A DNA stretch of 26,551 nucleotides from CAZGCA01 sp964524145 (lineage in GTDB: Bacteria > Hydrogenedentota > CAZGCA01). The notes under the pieces were generated by a model that searched no databases, had not been told where the DNA came from, and saw nothing but the letters and a program-made list of their open reading frames with translations. Each line of letters begins with the position of its first letter. The stretch's first letter is position 1. A program made the position numbers and the translations under genes. This document shows positions 23,495 to 26,551 of this stretch, piece after piece. The stretch lies in the NCBI GenBank assembly GCA_964524145.1, contig CAZGCA010000084.1, positions 1-26,551 on the forward strand, read 5' to 3'.

Positions 23495-23534
23495 CATTCG
23501 GTCCTTGTTAACAATCCAGTTTATTCAACGCAGC

Positions 23535-24812
23535 TTATCCCATGAACAGCGACGGCAGCCAAAGAACAAGTGCTGGAAAAAGAATGCAAAGAATCATGGT
23601 CAGCACGTTGGCCGCGAGAAACGGCATCGCGCCAACGAAAATCGGGCCGATGCCCATCCGCGAAATCGCCGAACAGACATTGAGGCAATTCCCTACGGGC
23701 GGCGTGCAAGCCCCGACGGCCAAGCCGGAAACCAGGACGATTCCGAAATGCACCGGCGATATTCCGATCTCTACGGCCGTAGGCAAGAAGACCGGCGTCA
23801 GTAGCAGGATTGCGGGACTGACGTCAATGAACGTGCCAAACAGCAGCACGATGGCCGCGAAGATGATCATGAACATGACCGGCCCCAAGTCAAGACCCGT
23901 CATGAAGGCGGTCAGCGATTGCGGCAACCGCTCAATGGCAAGGACGTGAATATAGAGTTGGGACAGGGCAATGATAATCATGATCTTCGAGCTGATCATG
24001 ACGGTCTTATTCACGCAACGCCAGAATGCCGACAGCTTCAACTTCCGCGTGAGTGCAAACCCGATGCTCGCCGCGTAGAGGACCGCAATGGCCGACGACT
24101 CGGTAGGGGTTGCCACACCGAAAACCACAATGCCCACAATCAGCACCGGCATGAGCAGCACGTAAGAGGAAGACACCGTCTTCTTGGCGATATCGCCGGC
24201 CGACAGCCGAAGCTCTTCCTTGGGATACCCGCGGCGATGGGACAGGAACGATGCGACACCGAACTGAAACAGACCAATCATGATGCCCGGGATCATGCCC
24301 CCCAGAAAGAGCCGGCCCACGGACTCTTCTGCGACGATGGCATAGAGTACGACCGGGATCGATGGCGGTATGATCATGCCCATCGTGGACGAGGCCACCG
24401 TGATACCGGCGGCGAACTGGCGGGAGTACCCGCGCTGTTCCATCTCCGGGATCAGAATCGAACCGATGGACGCTGTGTCGGATGTTGACGACCCTGAAAT
24501 GCCGCCGAATATCATGGATGCGCCCACGTTGACGAGGCCAAGCCCGCCTCGAAGCCGGCCAACGAAGATCATGCAGAAATCGATGAGCCGTGCCGTGATG
24601 CCGGCCTCGTTCATCAGGAACCCCATGAGAATAAACAGGGGCAGCGCAATGAGCGTGTAGGAATTGAACCCGGCAAACATGCGCGGCGCCAGACTCTGCA
24701 TCATGTCGGGATGGTATGCCGCGAAATAGGCGAGGGACGAAATGCCGACCGCGTAGGCGATGGGGATACCCAACACCAACAGAATCGCGAGGCTGATCAG
24801 CAGAAGCGCCAC
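23535..24812 (-). CDS. dctM: TRAP transporter large permease (DctM family)
   Basis: The 425-residue integral membrane protein has about 12 hydrophobic segments and the DctM hallmarks: LPLFILMGFLMNEAGI, GGISGSSTSDTASIGSILIPEM, IIPPSIPVVLYAIVAEESVGRLF and, near the end, TPPVGNCLNVCSAI. TRAP transporters use the sodium or proton gradient rather than ATP to import carboxylates, including sugar acids. The start is GTG (24812), 12 nt after the small-permease stop, with GAGGTGAG upstream. It works with the small permease and the periplasmic binding protein encoded just before it. Confidence 0.94.
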   Translation of the reverse strand: MALLLISLAILLVLGIPIAYAVGISSLAYFAAYHPDMMQSLAPRMFAGFNSYTLIALPLFILMGFLMNEAGITARLIDFCMIFVGRLRGGLGLVNVGASMIFGGISGSSTSDTASIGSILIPEMEQRGYSRQFAAGITVASSTMGMIIPPSIPVVLYAIVAEESVGRLFLGGMIPGIMIGLFQFGVASFLSHRRGYPKEELRLSAGDIAKKTVSSSYVLLMPVLIVGIVVFGVATPTESSAIAVLYAASIGFALTRKLKLSAFWRCVNKTVMISSKIMIIIALSQLYIHVLAIERLPQSLTAFMTGLDLGPVMFMIIFAAIVLLFGTFIDVSPAILLLTPVFLPTAVEIGISPVHFGIVLVSGLAVGACTPPVGNCLNVCSAISRMGIGPIFVGAMPFLAANVLTMILCILFPALVLWLPSLFMG

Positions 24813-24824
24813 GGCGTGCTCACC

Positions 24825-25322
24825 TCAGTCTTCCTGTGTCCAGGGAACGCCCAACTCTTCTTCACCTTTCAGACCGAGATAGAGCTTGATGAGGCAAAAC
24901 ACCGCCGATGCGCCCGTGCCGATGGGTATGGCGATTTGTGAAGTCCAGCGGGGCACCTGCAGAACGGAGATCATGCGGCCACCCGTGGCGTCGATCCACT
25001 TGATCGAGTAACAGAATATGAGAATGTTGACAGCAGCAAGCAGCAGCAGACCGATTACGTCAACAACTTTGCGCTGCCCGGGCCGGAGCCGCTCGACGAA
25101 CCACGAGATGGCCATGTGCTCCCGCCTGGCGATGGCGACCGCAATGCCGAGGGCCGAGGTGTAGGCGAAGAGAATCGTCGCAAGCTCATTCGCCCCGCCT
25201 ACGGACTTGCCGAGGCCGTACCGTAGCGCCACTTGGGTCACGATCAAGACGAACATGGCTAGGAGGCAAACACAGAACGCGACCTCGATCGCCGCGATCA
25301 GCCACCTTTCCATCCGCTTCAT
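24825..25322 (-). CDS. dctQ: TRAP transporter small permease (DctQ family)
   Basis: This 165-residue protein has four predicted helices and the family pattern VTQVALRYGLGKSVGGANELATILFAYTS in its second quarter (R/NE motif), then REHMAISWFVERL. The C-terminal tail is charged. The ATG at 25322 has GGAGAAGG 5-9 nt upstream. An in-frame start at 25391 would overlap the end of dctP and has no such site. It forms the membrane complex with the DctM-type protein and lies between dctP (17-nt gap) and dctM (12-nt gap). Confidence 0.9.
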   Translation of the reverse strand: MKRMERWLIAAIEVAFCVCLLAMFVLIVTQVALRYGLGKSVGGANELATILFAYTSALGIAVAIARREHMAISWFVERLRPGQRKVVDVIGLLLLAAVNILIFCYSIKWIDATGGRMISVLQVPRWTSQIAIPIGTGASAVFCLIKLYLGLKGEEELGVPWTQED

Positions 25323-25339
25323 GTAAACCTTCTCCCCAC

Positions 25340-26350
25340 CTACTTGCCGGTGTCCGTCGCCGCGGCCAGTGCTGCATTGATGTCCTCCCAAGTGAAATCA
25401 CCACGGCTGACGAAGTAGTCATAGACCGGTTTGGTGCGCGCCTTCATGTCGGCAATGGTGTCCGGGGACGGCCGAATGATCTCGGCCTCTGCGCTGAGCT
25501 TGTCCATGATCTCTTCCTCCGTCTTCATGTAGAGTTCGTCGCTGTACTTCAGCGCTTCCCGGGCCACCTCGTCGAAGATCTTCTTGAGATCATCGGGGAG
25601 GCCCTCGTACCACGCCAGATTGACCATCAGAGGGTCGGGACCCGTCGAATGACGGTCAATGGTAATCCAGTTCAGCACTTCGTATTGCCGTCTATCCCAC
25701 AGGTCCGACGGGGGGGCCGTCGTGCCTTCAACGACACCGGTCTTGAGAGCGGAATAGGTCTCTGCCTGGGAGATACCCTGCGGATTGCTCCCAAGCGCTA
25801 CCTCCATCTGATGAAAAACCTCCTGGGCGCCCGGCACGCGGATCTTGAGGCCCTTGAAGTCGGCTATCGAGTTGATGGGGCGTCTGTTGGAACCGTGCGC
25901 CCGGAATCCCTGGGAAATGCCGACCGCCGGAATATGAAACCGGTTGGCTTCCCCTTCCTTGGCGACTTGCATCATCCACGGGCTGCGGACCAACCGAATG
26001 GCCTGGTCCCAGGTTTCGAGCAGAAACGGCAAGAGCACGATATTGAACTTGATGGAGGCGTCCTCGAACATGCCCCCTCGCGTACCTTGCAAGGCGCCGA
26101 TGGCCACGGCATCCGCCATCTCGCGTTCGGTACCCAAGATGCCGCCGAAGTAGTTCTCCACCTTGATTCGGCCCTCGGTCCGTCTCTCGAGTTCCTCCTT
26201 GAAAAACGCCATCGACACGCTACGGGGATCGCTCTCGTTCTGAGCGTTTCCATACTTGAAGACGTAGCCGTCATCGCTCGAGCATCCCGTTACCAACAAG
26301 AGAGGAACGGCCACGGCAAGGGCCGCAAGCACTATGCGCATGTTCTTCAT
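25340..26350 (-). CDS. dctP: TRAP transporter substrate-binding lipoprotein (DctP family)
   Basis: The 336-residue protein has a lipoprotein signal: MKNMRIVLAALAVAV, then lipobox LVTGC with Cys23. The DctP domain is recognisable from FKEELERRTEGRIKVENYFGGILG, MADAVAIGALQGTRGG, FKGLKIRVPG (whose Arg normally bridges the substrate carboxylate) and KTGVVEGTTAPPSDLW. It binds an organic acid in the periplasm and delivers it to DctQM. The ATG at 26350 is chosen for the signal peptide and GGATAGGTGG upstream. A second ATG at 26341 is also possible. An in-frame extension to 26455 would overlap the preceding gene's end and precede the signal sequence. Confidence 0.93.
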   Translation of the reverse strand: MKNMRIVLAALAVAVPLLLVTGCSSDDGYVFKYGNAQNESDPRSVSMAFFKEELERRTEGRIKVENYFGGILGTEREMADAVAIGALQGTRGGMFEDASIKFNIVLLPFLLETWDQAIRLVRSPWMMQVAKEGEANRFHIPAVGISQGFRAHGSNRRPINSIADFKGLKIRVPGAQEVFHQMEVALGSNPQGISQAETYSALKTGVVEGTTAPPSDLWDRRQYEVLNWITIDRHSTGPDPLMVNLAWYEGLPDDLKKIFDEVAREALKYSDELYMKTEEEIMDKLSAEAEIIRPSPDTIADMKARTKPVYDYFVSRGDFTWEDINAALAAATDTGK

Positions 26351-26441
26351 CCACCTATCCTTCCAAGGCGCACGGTTAACCGCGCCGCCTTCACCGCCGT
26401 GTTCGCGCAAGTCCCGTTCCGTGGCCGAGGTCGATCTGAGT

Positions 26442-26551
26442 TTACTTGAAGACAACGTGCCAGCGAACCCGTCGGTTTGCGGGACTGGAAACGGTTACGC
26501 GAACGTGTGGCTCGGACGGTTTCAGGTTGATGGTGACACCGGCGTTTCTGT
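26442..26551 (-). CDS. C-terminal end of an unidentified gene (truncated by the window)
   Basis: A minus-strand frame is open from the window edge to TAA at 26442-26444 and reads RNAGVTINLKPSEPHVRV, then TVSSPANRRVRWHVVFK. The alternating polar/hydrophobic pattern looks like the final beta-strands of an extracellular enzyme domain. It lies 91 nt upstream of dctP in the same direction, where a polysaccharide lyase or hydrolase would be plausible, but the 35 residues do not identify a family. Confidence 0.5.
   Translation of the reverse strand, partial: RNAGVTINLKPSEPHVRVTVSSPANRRVRWHVVFK

Noticed and set aside
22536..23804. Long plus-strand frame (422 codons) opposite the dehydrogenase and dctM genes
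   Set aside because: It is antisense to two clear genes, has no domain of its own and a low-complexity His/Arg-rich composition, as expected from the reverse frame of GC-rich coding sequence.

Overview
The window looks like the chromosome of a free-living, GC-rich bacterium near the Planctomycetes, Lentisphaerae or Candidatus Hydrogenedentota. The pointers are: four prepilin-type proteins with a C-terminal His/Gly-rich segment ending in MDGHVEF, a WPQWRG-type PQQ-like beta-propeller protein, a Tat-exported sulfatase, and a MEDS-domain histidine kinase. The phylum is an inference; no rRNA or tRNA gene was seen. No CRISPR array, phage gene or transposase gene was found.

Layout. (1) 497-6192, minus strand: a signalling cluster of MEDS-kinase-receiver, receiver-PAS-kinase, receiver-HD-GYP and a stand-alone receiver, with a 59-codon receiver-like remnant between the two kinases. 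(2) 6833-8286, plus: a secreted beta-propeller protein behind a good sigma70-type promoter. (3) 8365-10517, minus: a prepilin-type protein with a near-consensus promoter, then an MBL-fold hydrolase. (4) 10518-11330: a scar-like region with two intergenic repeat families, the 3' stub of a propeller gene and a strong intrinsic terminator. (5) 11330-15059, minus: a small NTF2-like lipoprotein and a tandem array of three related prepilin-type genes with repeated leaders, mosaic similarity and the stub of a lost or displaced fourth 3' end. (6) 15437-21478, plus: SGNH hydrolase, membrane-anchored ABC sugar-binding protein, two ABC permeases, a wrecked gene and a sulfatase. (7) 26551-21565, minus: the end of an unidentified gene, a TRAP transporter (dctP, dctQ, dctM), a beta-hydroxyacid dehydrogenase, a TIM-barrel sugar isomerase/epimerase and a 25-codon stub.

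Regions 6 and 7 converge at about 21.5 kb and together look like a locus for sulfated or uronate-containing polysaccharide: ester removal (sulfatase, SGNH hydrolase), oligosaccharide uptake (ABC, ATPase not present here), acid-sugar uptake (TRAP), and isomerisation/reduction inside the cell. The substrate is inferred, not shown.

The most interesting features are the pilin-like tandem array (conserved leaders with a perfect Shine-Dalgarno-like block about 140 nt before each start, a 201-nt block identical between the outer copies, and an orphan 3' end) and the number of gene stubs (at about 4.2, 10.9, 14.1, 19.8 and 21.6 kb), which point to repeated local deletion and duplication.
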